Shown here piece after piece: positions 34,689 to 41,850 of a stretch of 41,850 nucleotides of DNA. Within the stretch, counting starts at the first letter, position 1; every line of letters starts with the position of its first letter. The position numbers and the translations under genes are program-made. Source of the stretch: Rhizobium alarense (GTDB lineage Bacteria > Pseudomonadota > Alphaproteobacteria > Rhizobiales > Rhizobiaceae); assembly GCF_021555155.1 (NCBI RefSeq), contig NZ_JAKGBU010000034.1:1-41850 (forward strand), written 5' to 3'. Under the pieces are notes generated by a model. The model did no database searches and was not told the origin of the DNA. It saw nothing but the letters and a program-made list of their open reading frames with translations.

Positions 34689-35495
34689 ATGGCCGATCAA
34701 TCGATTGTAAGCGCTCTCGTGCTGGGTCTCATCGAGGGCCTCACCGAGTTCATCCCCGTTTCCTCCACCGCGCATCTGCTTCTCGCCGGCCATTTTCTCG
34801 GCTTCAAGTCGCCGGGAAACACCTTCGCCGTTCTCATCCAGCTCGGCGCCATCCTGGCGATCCTGTCGGTCTATGCGACGAAGCTTGTCGGCATCGCGCT
34901 CTCCCTTCCGACGAGCGCAGAGGCGCGGCGTTTCGTGTTCAACGTGCTCATCGCCTTCCTGCCGGCGGCCGTGATCGGCGCTCTCGCCCACGACTTCATC
35001 AAGACGGTGCTGTTCGAGACGCCGATGCTCATCTGCATCGTGCTCATCGTCGGCGGGGTCATCCTCTATGCGATCGACCGGATGCCACTGACGCCGCGCT
35101 ACACCGATATCGGCACCTATCCTCTTTCGCTCTGCCTGAAGATCGGCCTGTTCCAGTGCCTGGCGATGGTCCCGGGCACATCCCGTTCGGGGGCGACGAT
35201 CGCCGGTGCGCTGCTGATGGGCACCGACAAGCGTTCCGCCGCGGAATTCTCGTTCTTCCTCGCCATGCCGACGATGGTCGGGGCCTTCGCGCTCGACCTC
35301 TACAAGAACCGCAGCCTTCTCGACTGGAACGATATCGGCGTCATCGCCGCCGGCTTCCTCGCAGCCTTCGTAGCCGCGCTGCTTGTCGTACGATCCCTGC
35401 TCGAATTCGTCTCACGCCGCGGCTTCACGCCCTTTGCGATCTGGCGGATCCTGATCGGAACCGCCGGGCTCGTCGCGCTGATGATTTTCGGCTGA
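34689..35495 (+). CDS. uppP: Undecaprenyl-diphosphate phosphatase
   Basis: This 268-aa inner-membrane protein has about eight hydrophobic segments. The BacA/UppP signatures are '[26 protein letters not shown]' (with catalytic Glu and Ser/Thr) and '[20 protein letters not shown]'. It recycles the lipid carrier for peptidoglycan and O-antigen synthesis and gives bacitracin resistance. The ATG at 34689 has AGGGA upstream; an earlier frame from 34641 is ignored. It is a lone plus-strand gene followed by a bidirectional hairpin. Confidence 0.95.
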   Translation: MADQSIVSALVLGLIEGLTEFIPVSSTAHLLLAGHFLGFKSPGNTFAVLIQLGAILAILSVYATKLVGIALSLPTSAEARRFVFNVLIAFLPAAVIGALAHDFIKTVLFETPMLICIVLIVGGVILYAIDRMPLTPRYTDIGTYPLSLCLKIGLFQCLAMVPGTSRSGATIAGALLMGTDKRSAAEFSFFLAMPTMVGAFALDLYKNRSLLDWNDIGVIAAGFLAAFVAALLVVRSLLEFVSRRGFTPFAIWRILIGTAGLVALMIFG

Positions 35496-35503
35496 ATGGA
35501 AGA

Positions 35504-35527
35504 GCCGTCCGGTGAAGGTCGGACGGC
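35504..35527. terminator. Hairpin between uppP and the small exported-protein gene
   Basis: GCCGTCCG (35504-35511) pairs with CGGACGGC (35520-35527), loop of eight, in the 42-bp gap between convergent genes. No T-run is present. Confidence 0.5.
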
Positions 35528-35537
35528 GTCCAGGCCC

Positions 35538-35690
35538 TTAGCGGGTGGTGGCGGTGGTCGTGCAGGGGTCGACGCCATAGGCCGGCGCGCAGCCCTGCTT
35601 GCTCGCGACGACGGTGGTCGGCGCAGCGAAGGAACCGGCGACGATCACCAGAGCCGCGCAGCCGAAGAAGAGTGCAATTGCCTTGCCCAT
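35538..35690 (-). CDS. Small exported protein (50 aa), hypothetical
   Basis: The ORF starts MGKAIALFFGCAALVIVAGS with a typical signal peptide or anchor, then 'FAAPTTVVASKQGCAPAYGV' and 'DPCTTTATTR'. Two cysteines in the presumed mature part could form a disulfide. AAGAAGG stands 9-13 bases before the ATG. I recognise no named family. The gene is monocistronic: uppP converges on it, and the next minus-strand gene ends 200 bp away behind its own hairpin. Confidence 0.6.
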   Translation of the reverse strand: MGKAIALFFGCAALVIVAGSFAAPTTVVASKQGCAPAYGVDPCTTTATTR

Positions 35691-35850
35691 TCAGGTAAGC
35701 CTTCTTAAGAAATGATCAGCGCCGAGTCCGCATCTCGCGGACCATGACGTGGCGCGGGCGGTGTTTATTCGCCGGGCCGATAAACATCAATATGCGATCA
35801 TGCTGAATCCGCGGTAAAGGCCGCACTGCAGATATCACTGCGGCGGAATT

Positions 35851-35871
35851 GCAACGGCTGCCAGCCGTTGC
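35851..35871 (-). terminator. Hairpin after the NDUFA9-like gene
   Basis: GCAACGGCT (35851-35859) pairs with AGCCGTTGC (35863-35871), loop GCC, 23 bp beyond the minus-strand stop at 35894. The nine-bp stem lacks a strong T-run. Confidence 0.5.
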
Positions 35872-35893
35872 CCCCTGCCACGCACGGCGCCGG

Positions 35894-36874
35894 TCAGGCT
35901 GCCTTGCCACTGCGGGTAAACTGGCCCTGCGGACGATAGCGCACCAGATAGGACGGCAGGATCACCTCGGCGAGCGCCGGCGTGATGCCGATCGCCTGGA
36001 TGGTGCGGCCCTCCTTCTTGGCCTCGTCGGAGACGATGTTGTCGGATCTCAGCAGCGTCACCTGATCGGCCGTCAGCGGCGGGGCGATGAAGGGCACGAG
36101 CGAGGCGACGGACCCCATCATCGATGCGATGCGGAAGGGGAGCGACACGAAGGAGCGCTTCCGGTCTATGATGCGCAGCATCATCTCGAGACACTGGCGG
36201 AAACTCAGGACCTCGGGGCCGCCGAGTTCGTAGATCCGGCCGCGGTCGATCGTGCCGTCGACGGAGCGTGCGACTGCCTCGGCGACGTCGGCGACATAGA
36301 CCGGCTGGAACTTGGTGTGGCCGCCGCCGATCAGCGGCAGGGCCGGCGCGAAACGTGCCATCTCGGCGAACTTGTTGAAGAAACCGTCCTCAGGCCCGAA
36401 GATGATGGACGGGCGCAGGATGATGGCATCGGGTTTCGTTTCGAGGATCGCCTTCTCCGCACGGCCCTTCGTGCGGCCGTAGCTCGATGCGGAATTGACG
36501 TCGGCGCCGATGGCGGAGACATGGGTCAGCGTGGCGCCGGCGGCGCGCGCGGCTTCAGCCACGGCGCGTGCGCCGAAATCCTGCACGGAATCGAACGTGT
36601 TGCGGCCGCTCTCGAAGAGGATGCCGACGCAGTTGACGACATGATCGGCACCCTGGACGGCGCGGTCGACGGAGGCGCGGTAACGCAGGTTCGCCTGGAC
36701 GAAGGAAATCTGGCCGAGGCCGCCGATCGGTTGAAGGAAGCCGGCGAGATCCGGCCGGCGCACGGCTACGCGGATTCGGTAGCCGCGCCGGGCGAGCGCC
36801 CGCACCACGTGCCGACCCACGAAACCCGATCCACCGAAAACGGTGACTAGCGGCGGAAGGTTGGACAAGGTCAT
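35894..36874 (-). CDS. NDUFA9-like NAD(P)-dependent epimerase/complex I assembly-associated protein
   Basis: The protein has 326 aa from the ATG at 36874, preceded by AGGAGC. The atypical SDR family is clear: 'TVFGGSGFVGRHVVRALARRGYRIR', 'VGILFESGRNTFDSVQDFGARAVAEAA', 'SAIGADVNSASSYGRTKGRAE', and 'ALPLIGGGHTKFQPVYVADVAEAVA'. It belongs to the NAD(P)H-binding family that includes the complex I accessory subunit NDUFA9. In bacteria its role is unclear (quinone or respiratory maintenance suspected). It is the last gene of the pmtA-to-NDUFA9 run. Confidence 0.88.
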   Translation of the reverse strand: MTLSNLPPLVTVFGGSGFVGRHVVRALARRGYRIRVAVRRPDLAGFLQPIGGLGQISFVQANLRYRASVDRAVQGADHVVNCVGILFESGRNTFDSVQDFGARAVAEAARAAGATLTHVSAIGADVNSASSYGRTKGRAEKAILETKPDAIILRPSIIFGPEDGFFNKFAEMARFAPALPLIGGGHTKFQPVYVADVAEAVARSVDGTIDRGRIYELGGPEVLSFRQCLEMMLRIIDRKRSFVSLPFRIASMMGSVASLVPFIAPPLTADQVTLLRSDNIVSDEAKKEGRTIQAIGITPALAEVILPSYLVRYRPQGQFTRSGKAA

Positions 36875-36990
36875 GGGGCTGCTCCTGAGCACGAAGAGGT
36901 GGGTGAGGCCTACATAGCCGAAAGCGCCCGGCAGGTGAAGGCACCGCGCGCCCGATCGGGGCGGCCGATTGGCGCAGACGGTGGCGGGTC

Positions 36991-37278
36991 TCAGACGCCC
37001 TCGACCACCACCATCTCTGCGTCCGCCGCTTCCTGCCGGATCGCGGCAGCGCGCTGGTATTCGGGCGAATGGTAGCAGTCGACGGCCGCCTGAAGCGAGG
37101 GGAACTCGATGACGACGTTGCGCGCCCGGACCTCGCCTTCGAGGCGCTGGAAGGGCCCGCCGCGCGCGAGGAAGGTCGCGCCATATCTTTCGAAGGCCGG
37201 TTTGGCCGCGGCGACATAGTCCTTGTAGCGCTCGGGGTCGCGGATATCGACGCGCGCGATCCAGTATCCCTTGGGCAT
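36991..37278 (-). CDS. DUF1330 family protein (95 aa)
   Basis: The sequence 'MPKGYWIARVDIRDPERYKDYVAAAKPAFERYGATFLARGG' followed by 'EFPSLQAAVDCYHSPEYQRAAAIRQ' and ending 'AEMVVVEGV' is the DUF1330 (dimeric alpha-beta barrel) pattern. Members are small cytoplasmic enzymes or binding proteins of unknown function. It lies 18 bp after pyrF and is probably in the same operon. There is a 116-bp gap before the NDUFA9-like gene. Confidence 0.9.
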   Translation of the reverse strand: MPKGYWIARVDIRDPERYKDYVAAAKPAFERYGATFLARGGPFQRLEGEVRARNVVIEFPSLQAAVDCYHSPEYQRAAAIRQEAADAEMVVVEGV

Positions 37279-37296
37279 TGTCTTTCCTCCCGGCCG

Positions 37297-37995
37297 TCAG
37301 GCGGCCGTTGCCGCATCCATCTCGGACAGGATGGCCCTGGCCGCCGCAAGCGGATCGTCGGCCTGGACGATCGGGCGCGCGACGACGAGATGGCTCGCCC
37401 CGGCCTTCAGAGCCTCCGCCGGCGTCATAACACGCTTCTGGTCGCCCCTGTCGGCACCGGCCGGCCGGATGCCGGGCGTCACGATCGCCATGTCGGGGCC
37501 GACGATCTTGCGCACGGCCTTCGCTTCCTCCGCCGAGCAGACGACGCCGCCCATGCCGGCGATGCGGGCCTGCTCCGCCCGCCTGAGCACGAGCGTGTGC
37601 GGATCGTATTCATAACCCGCGCTGATCAGATCCTTCTCGTCCATGGAGGTGAGCACCGTCACGCCCAGCAGGCAGAGGCCGGAGCCCTCCGCGGCCTTGA
37701 CCGCGGCCACCATCGCCTTCGGATAGGCATGCAGCGTCAGCATCGACACGCCCATCCGGGCAATGTTCTCCACGCCCTTCGCAACCGTGTTGTCGATGTC
37801 GAGCAGCTTCATGTCGAGGAAGATCTTCTTGCCCTCGCGCGCGAGATCCCGCGCGAATTCGAGCCCGCCTGCGAAGGCGAGCTGGTAGCCGATCTTGTAG
37901 AAGAGGACGTTGCTTCCGAGCGTGCGGACGATGCTTTCCGCATCCCGGATGCTCGGCACGTCCAGCCCGACGATGAGGCGGTCACGCGCTGCCAT
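37297..37995 (-). CDS. pyrF: Orotidine 5'-phosphate decarboxylase
   Basis: This 232-aa TIM-barrel protein has the conserved sequence '[10 protein letters not shown]' and the catalytic array D-x-K-x-x-D in '[14 protein letters not shown]' (residues 61-66). '[25 protein letters not shown]' is the phosphate-binding loop. It makes UMP, the last step of pyrimidine synthesis. The start at 37995 is chosen from conservation and overlaps the preceding phosphatase gene by 14 nt. Confidence 0.96.
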   Translation of the reverse strand: MAARDRLIVGLDVPSIRDAESIVRTLGSNVLFYKIGYQLAFAGGLEFARDLAREGKKIFLDMKLLDIDNTVAKGVENIARMGVSMLTLHAYPKAMVAAVKAAEGSGLCLLGVTVLTSMDEKDLISAGYEYDPHTLVLRRAEQARIAGMGGVVCSAEEAKAVRKIVGPDMAIVTPGIRPAGADRGDQKRVMTPAEALKAGASHLVVARPIVQADDPLAAARAILSEMDAATAA

Positions 37996-38578
37996 GGTCG
38001 AATCCCTCGAAGCTTTCCATCGGGGTCCAGTTGCACGTAACGGCCCGGTCCGCAAGCCGGAAGGCGAAGAGATTGCCGCCGCCCGCCGGCTGGTCCTGTA
38101 AGCGGGAGATCGGCTGCCCGGCGAGATGGCATTTCAGCAGGGTGCCGACGCCGCCATGGCCAACGAAGGCGATCGGAACGGACGGGTCATGGCCGGTCAG
38201 CACGGCGTCCACGGCGGCCGCGATGCGGCGCTGGGCGTCGATGGCGCGCTCCCAGCCGCGGTAGCTCTTCTCCGGATGGGCGAAGAACCGGTCGGCGGCG
38301 GCCTCGAAGGCCGGCGGATCGAGAAATCCGGTCGCCGAACGGTCGTTCTCGCCCATGCCGGCCCGAATTTCGATGGCAACGCGCCCGTCGGCGAGCACCT
38401 CCGCCGTTTCGATCGCCTTGCGCTCGCCGCTCGAAACGAGGCGGCCGACTCCGGCCATCCAGCGTGTCGCCGAAGCGTTGCGGGCTCTCGCCCGCCCGCA
38501 GTCGGAGAGTTGCCAGTCAGGCACCGGAACACTTGCGTCGATCCGGACCTGCGGGTGGCTGATATAGAGCGCCAACAT
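37982..38578 (-). CDS. Histidine phosphatase (phosphoglycerate mutase-like) family protein
   Basis: The protein has 198 aa. The usual RHG box at the N-terminus is replaced: the start reads '[13 protein letters not shown]', so the catalytic histidine would be His8 without the preceding arginine. Other family marks remain: '[17 protein letters not shown]' and the second histidine His141 in '[18 protein letters not shown]'. It may act on a small phosphorylated metabolite or be catalytically weak. It lies between pmtA and pyrF with short spacings, probably co-transcribed. Confidence 0.78.
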   Translation of the reverse strand: MLALYISHPQVRIDASVPVPDWQLSDCGRARARNASATRWMAGVGRLVSSGERKAIETAEVLADGRVAIEIRAGMGENDRSATGFLDPPAFEAAADRFFAHPEKSYRGWERAIDAQRRIAAAVDAVLTGHDPSVPIAFVGHGGVGTLLKCHLAGQPISRLQDQPAGGGNLFAFRLADRAVTCNWTPMESFEGFDHGSA

Positions 38579-38592
38579 TCGCCCGGACCGCG

Positions 38593-39195
38593 TCAGTGCG
38601 TCCTGCGGTAGACCCAGAGCTGCGCCGGCGGAATGTTGCGGACAACGAAGTCGAGATGCGAGATCTGGTAGCGGTCGGGCATCGCGATGACGGGGGAGAG
38701 CGGGCCGTAGGAAATCTGCACGACGGGTCGCCCGACCGGGATGCGGCCCAGCAGGTCTTCAATCAGCGATACGCGCCTGTGCATCGGGAAATTGAGGAGA
38801 GGCACCGCCGACACGACGCTGTCGAAGGTCTGGTCCTTCAGGTCGCCCAGCGTCCTGTCGAGATCGAACGCGTCGCCGTTGATGAAGCGGACGCCGGAAA
38901 AGCGCGCGAGGAGATGATTGTAGAAGTCCGTCGAATATTCGACGGAAACGAGGCGAGCGGGCTCGATGCCGCGCTGGAGAATCGCTTTCGTGATGACGCC
39001 TGTGCCGGGACCGAGCTCGAGGACCGGAAGGTCGGAGGACGGGTCCGTAACGCTCGCCATGCGTCGTGCCGTGACGGAGGATGTCGGAATGATCGAGCCC
39101 ACCGCCCTGGTATTGCTCATCCAGCCTTTGAAGAAGCGAATCTCGTCGTCGAATTTCCTGCCGAGACGTTCCTTGACCCTGACCCGCAAATTCAT
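38593..39195 (-). CDS. pmtA: Phospholipid N-methyltransferase (PmtA)
   Basis: The protein has 200 aa. The SAM-binding motif is 'PVLELGPGTGVITKAIL' (residues ~57-73), followed by 'SVEYSTDFYNHLL' and 'FINGDAFDLD'. The N-terminal 'DDEIRFFKGW' with 'VGSIIPTSSVTARRMAS' and the C-terminal 'IPPAQLWVYRR' match rhizobial PmtA of the Sinorhizobium type. It methylates phosphatidylethanolamine stepwise to phosphatidylcholine at the inner membrane. GGGGGA precedes the start. It is the first gene of the minus-strand run ending at the NDUFA9-like gene. Confidence 0.88.
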   Translation of the reverse strand: MNLRVRVKERLGRKFDDEIRFFKGWMSNTRAVGSIIPTSSVTARRMASVTDPSSDLPVLELGPGTGVITKAILQRGIEPARLVSVEYSTDFYNHLLARFSGVRFINGDAFDLDRTLGDLKDQTFDSVVSAVPLLNFPMHRRVSLIEDLLGRIPVGRPVVQISYGPLSPVIAMPDRYQISHLDFVVRNIPPAQLWVYRRTH

Positions 39196-39343
39196 CTCGT
39201 CCCCCGGTTCGCCTCATGCTTCGGACCCGCCCGACACGGCTTTCGCGGGGAGTATGTGGACGAATTTGCGTCAAAAACAAGTCTGTAAACGTCGCCGGTC
39301 GAAACTTCTTTTTGGAATATGGCGCCGGCAATGCCTTGTTCGG

Positions 39344-39376
39344 AAAAAAGAAATCCGCCGCCCGCCGGAGGGCGGG
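39344..39376 (-). terminator. Probable terminator of dnaN
   Basis: CCCGCC (39361-39366) pairs with GGCGGG (39371-39376), loop GGAG, 25 bp beyond the minus-strand dnaN stop. On the minus strand a run of six T (39349-39344) follows, but 11 nt after the stem, so the call is moderate. Confidence 0.4.
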
Positions 39377-39400
39377 ACGATCGGGCGAAGGCGCGCCCGG

Positions 39401-40519
39401 TCAGACGCGCATCGGCATCAGCACATAGAGGGCGTCGTCGCCGGCGAGATCGCGCACCAGCGTCGGCGAACCGGGATCGGCCAGCATGAAAACGGCATCG
39501 GTGCCGGAGAGCTGTGCCGTGATGTCGAGCAGGTATTTCGCGTTGAAGCCGATCTCCAGCGGATCGTTGTCGTAGCCGACCGGAAGCTCTTCCGTCGCAC
39601 TGCCGGAATCCGGGTTGTTGACCGTGAGCGTCATCTGGCCGTCGGCCAGCGACAGCTTCACCGCGCGGCCGCGCTCCGAGGAGATGGTGGAAACACGGTC
39701 GACGGCCTGGGCGAAGGACTGGCAGTCGATCTTGAGTTCTTTGTCGTTGTTCGCCGGAATGACACGCTGGTAATCCGGAAACGTGCCGTCGATGAGTTTC
39801 GACGTCATGATGATCGAGCCGATCGTGAAGCGGATCTTGGCGTCCGACACTTCCACCGAGACGACGACGTCCGGCGTGTCGACGAGCTTCTGCAGTTCGC
39901 CGACGGTCTTGCGCGGGATGATGATGCCGGGCATGCCCTCCGACCCCGACGGCGCCTCGATGTCGGCGCGCGCAAGACGGTGGCCGTCGGTCGCAACCGC
40001 ACGCAGCTTGAGCTTGCCGTCGCTCTCGATGGTATGGATGAAGATGCCGTTCAGATAATAGCGCGTCTCTTCCGTCGAGATCGCGAACTGCGTGCGGTCG
40101 ATCAGCATCTTGAGGTCCGTCGCCTTGATGCGGAACGTGTGGGTGAAGCTGCCGGCGGTGAGATCGGGGAAGTCCGCCTGCGGCAGGCATTGCAGCGAGA
40201 ACTTGGAGCGGCCGGAGGCGACGGTCATCGTCGCGCCATCCGGGTTGGTGGAGAGCAGCACTTCGGAACCGTCCGGCAGCTTGCGCACGATGTCGTAGAG
40301 CAGATGCGCGGGCACCGTCGTGGCACCGGCCTGCTCGACCTGCGCCGCCGTGGCTTCCGTGATTTCGAGGTCGAGGTCCGTCGCCTTCATTTCGAGGCTC
40401 GCGCCGTCGGAGCGCAGCAGCACGTTCGAAAGGATCGGGATCGTGTTGCGCCGCTCGACCACGCGGTGCACGTGGTTCAGCGATTTCAGGAGGTTGGCCC
40501 GCTCGAGAGTTATGCGCAT
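39401..40519 (-). CDS. dnaN: DNA polymerase III beta subunit (sliding clamp)
   Basis: The protein has 372 aa, the usual length. It starts 'MRITLERANLLKSLNHVHRVVERRNTIPILSNVLL', the conserved N-terminus, and ends 'DDALYVLMPMRV', the conserved terminal strand. The three clamp repeats span residues ~1-120, 130-245 and 250-372. It is the ring-shaped processivity factor for replication and repair. No dnaA or recF is adjacent, as expected in many Rhizobiales, where dnaN is separate from dnaA. It is divergent from rsmI across 250 bp. Confidence 0.98.
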   Translation of the reverse strand: MRITLERANLLKSLNHVHRVVERRNTIPILSNVLLRSDGASLEMKATDLDLEITEATAAQVEQAGATTVPAHLLYDIVRKLPDGSEVLLSTNPDGATMTVASGRSKFSLQCLPQADFPDLTAGSFTHTFRIKATDLKMLIDRTQFAISTEETRYYLNGIFIHTIESDGKLKLRAVATDGHRLARADIEAPSGSEGMPGIIIPRKTVGELQKLVDTPDVVVSVEVSDAKIRFTIGSIIMTSKLIDGTFPDYQRVIPANNDKELKIDCQSFAQAVDRVSTISSERGRAVKLSLADGQMTLTVNNPDSGSATEELPVGYDNDPLEIGFNAKYLLDITAQLSGTDAVFMLADPGSPTLVRDLAGDDALYVLMPMRV

Positions 40520-40772
40520 GGAGATCTACCGCTTTCGACCGCTTGCGCGCCGGAAGTCCGACGCGTTCCTAGTTCTTCGTTTCGGCAGGTGCCGGAAGGA
40601 TGTGGACGGGCAAAATGGCAGAAACCCGCGAAGGATTGCAAGAGGCAAGCGGTCACGCCCCGCCATAATCCCCGGAGCGTCCACCTTGTCGTCTCTTCGC
40701 GGCTCGCTCATAAGGAGAGTCGCGTGAAGGCGCAGGCATGCCGAAAGGGGAATTCCGTTGAAGGAACGTCAG

Positions 40773-41687
40773 GTGAAGGATAGCAGCGGGGCGGGCGCCG
40801 AGCGGAGCTTCAGGCTGCACAACGCGCTGGTTCCCGCCCGTCCGCTCGAGCCGGCGCTCTACCTGGTCGCGACACCCATCGGCAATCTCGGCGATATCAC
40901 GCTGCGCGCGCTGGAAACGCTTGCAGGCGCCGATGTGCTGGCCTGCGAGGATACGCGCGTGACGCGCGTCCTGCTCGACCGGTACGGGATCGTCAATCGG
41001 CCCTTTGCCTACCACGAACACAATGCGGACGAAGCCGGGGAGCGGCTGATCGCGGTGCTCGATGCCGGCAGGTCGGTTGCGCTCGTCTCCGACGCCGGCA
41101 CGCCGCTCGTCTCAGACCCGGGTTACCGCCTCGGGCAGCGTGCCATCGAGGCGGGCCATCGCGTCGTCCCGATCCCCGGTGCCTCGGCGCCGCTTGCGGC
41201 ATTGGTCGGCTCGGGGCTGCCGAACGACGCCTTCTTCTTCGGCGGCTTCCTGCCGACGAAGGACAAGGCCCGCCGCGATCGGCTGGCGGACGTGGCCGGC
41301 GTGCCGGCGACGCTTCTGTTCTTCGAGTCGCCGCACCGCATCGCGGCTACGCTTGCAGCCGCGGCGGACGTGCTCGGCGACGGGCGCCCGGCCTGCGTCT
41401 GTCGCGAGCTCACCAAGACGTTCGAGGAGTTCCGCCGCGGGACGCTCGGCGAACTGGCCGCGCATTACAATTCGGGAGGCACGGTGAGGGGCGAGATCGT
41501 GCTGGTCGTCGGTCCGCCGGCGGAGGCCGTGCCGATGGAGGCGCACGATGCGGATGCGATCCTGCGCCGGCTCGCCGGTTCGATGCCGGCGGGCAGGGCC
41601 GCGACGGAGGCGGCACGCCAGACGGGACTCCCGCGCCGTGACCTCTATCAGCGGCTTCTCGACTTGAAGGCTGGCGATGGCGGCTAG
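40773..41687 (+). CDS. rsmI: 16S rRNA (cytidine-1402 2'-O)-methyltransferase
   Basis: The protein has 304 aa from the GTG at 40773, with AAGGA seven bases upstream. An in-frame TTG at 40758 is an alternative, five codons longer. The tetrapyrrole-methylase-like fold has '[20 protein letters not shown]', '[16 protein letters not shown]', '[18 protein letters not shown]' and '[28 protein letters not shown]', all RsmI marks. It methylates C1402 in the ribosomal decoding centre. It overlaps the YraN gene by 11 nt; in many bacteria the two are neighbours. Confidence 0.95.
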   Translation: MKDSSGAGAERSFRLHNALVPARPLEPALYLVATPIGNLGDITLRALETLAGADVLACEDTRVTRVLLDRYGIVNRPFAYHEHNADEAGERLIAVLDAGRSVALVSDAGTPLVSDPGYRLGQRAIEAGHRVVPIPGASAPLAALVGSGLPNDAFFFGGFLPTKDKARRDRLADVAGVPATLLFFESPHRIAATLAAAADVLGDGRPACVCRELTKTFEEFRRGTLGELAAHYNSGGTVRGEIVLVVGPPAEAVPMEAHDADAILRRLAGSMPAGRAATEAARQTGLPRRDLYQRLLDLKAGDGG

Positions 41688-41850
41688 GCGGGCGGAAAAA
41701 TCGGCCGACCCCAGACGGCGGAGGGCCTTCCGCCGCGGCCATGTCGCGGAATATGTCGCCGCCCTCTACCTGCTCTGCAAGGGCTACCGCATCGTCGCGC
41801 TGCGCTACCGCACGAAGCTTGGCGAGATCGACCTTGTCGCCCGCCGCGGC
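41677..41850 (+). CDS. YraN/UPF0102-family protein, 3' end outside the window
   Basis: The first 58 codons are visible. After a basic N-terminus ('[14 protein letters not shown]') comes '[38 protein letters not shown]', the YraN core with the conserved G-E-I-D-L-V (nuclease-like fold). The role is unknown; it is usually encoded beside rsmI. The ATG at 41677 lies inside the last codons of rsmI. Confidence 0.88.
   Translation, partial: MAARRAEKSADPRRRRAFRRGHVAEYVAALYLLCKGYRIVALRYRTKLGEIDLVARRG

Noticed and set aside
31712-35708. The 12-mer TTAAGAAGGCTT at 31712-31723 and, inverted, at 35697-35708
   Set aside because: Only two copies, partly a ribosome-site-like AAGAAGG; no flanking similarity, so not treated as a mobile-element or attachment repeat.
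38966-40783. 605-codon plus-strand frame opposite dnaN and pmtA
   Set aside because: Antisense to the conserved sliding clamp, no domain or ribosome site.

Overview
The window is chromosomal DNA of an alphaproteobacterium, most likely Rhizobiaceae (Rhizobium/Sinorhizobium/Shinella type). The pointers are high G+C, a PmtA-type phospholipid N-methyltransferase, MbfA with a perfect Irr/ICE-type operator, a TTAA-N7-TTAA CtrA-type site, a DUF920/BTLCP peptidase, and an IF3 gene opening on ATT. No tRNA, rRNA, IS element, prophage or CRISPR array was seen.

Layout. Position 1-2.7 kb: the end of a polysaccharide-synthesis tyrosine kinase, then a divergent AraC regulator and NepI-like efflux pump. 2.7-7.3 kb: lepA with a 47-codon ORF overlapping its end, an MFS pump divergent from an XRE-cupin regulator, and an acetyltransferase. 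7.4-14 kb: exported and envelope proteins (Cys-rich secreted protein, OmpA lipoprotein), an EamA exporter, a truncated globin, a permuted NlpC/P60-like hydrolase, mbfA under an iron-responsive promoter, a BTLCP peptidase under a probable CtrA site, and an alpha/beta hydrolase. 14-20.7 kb: the translation block infC, a 59-aa exported protein, rpmI-rplT and pheS/pheT. pheS and pheT are separated by DUF4160, DUF2442 and GFA genes. 20.7-24.4 kb: guaA, a nucleosidase and a thioesterase on the minus strand, then a GNAT gene. 24.4-29.4 kb: a four-gene periplasmic iron cluster, imelysin - diheme oxidoreductase - imelysin-like - DUF1513. 29.7-34.5 kb: RsmB-like methyltransferase, RlpA-like protein with a long structured leader, SDR protein, queG and a GST. 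34.7-41.85 kb: uppP, a 50-aa exported protein, a five-gene minus-strand run (pmtA, phosphatase, pyrF, DUF1330, NDUFA9-like), dnaN, then rsmI and the start of a YraN-family gene.

How they work together. Most of the window is housekeeping (translation, nucleotide synthesis, cell wall, replication clamp) with accessory genes inserted. Two iron loci stand out: mbfA exports stored iron and appears Irr-controlled, while the imelysin cluster looks like a periplasmic iron or heme handling system. Most regulatory interest lies in RNA leaders: the IF3 ATT start, the rpmI leader, terminator/anti-terminator folds before pheS, and a hairpin that can hide the Shine-Dalgarno of the RlpA gene. No complete new defence or biosynthetic system is visible. 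The best candidates for undescribed biology are the DUF4160-DUF2442 pair inside the pheST locus, the imelysin pair in which one member lacks the signature histidine, and several small proteins. All domain calls rest on reading the translated sequence, without database searches.
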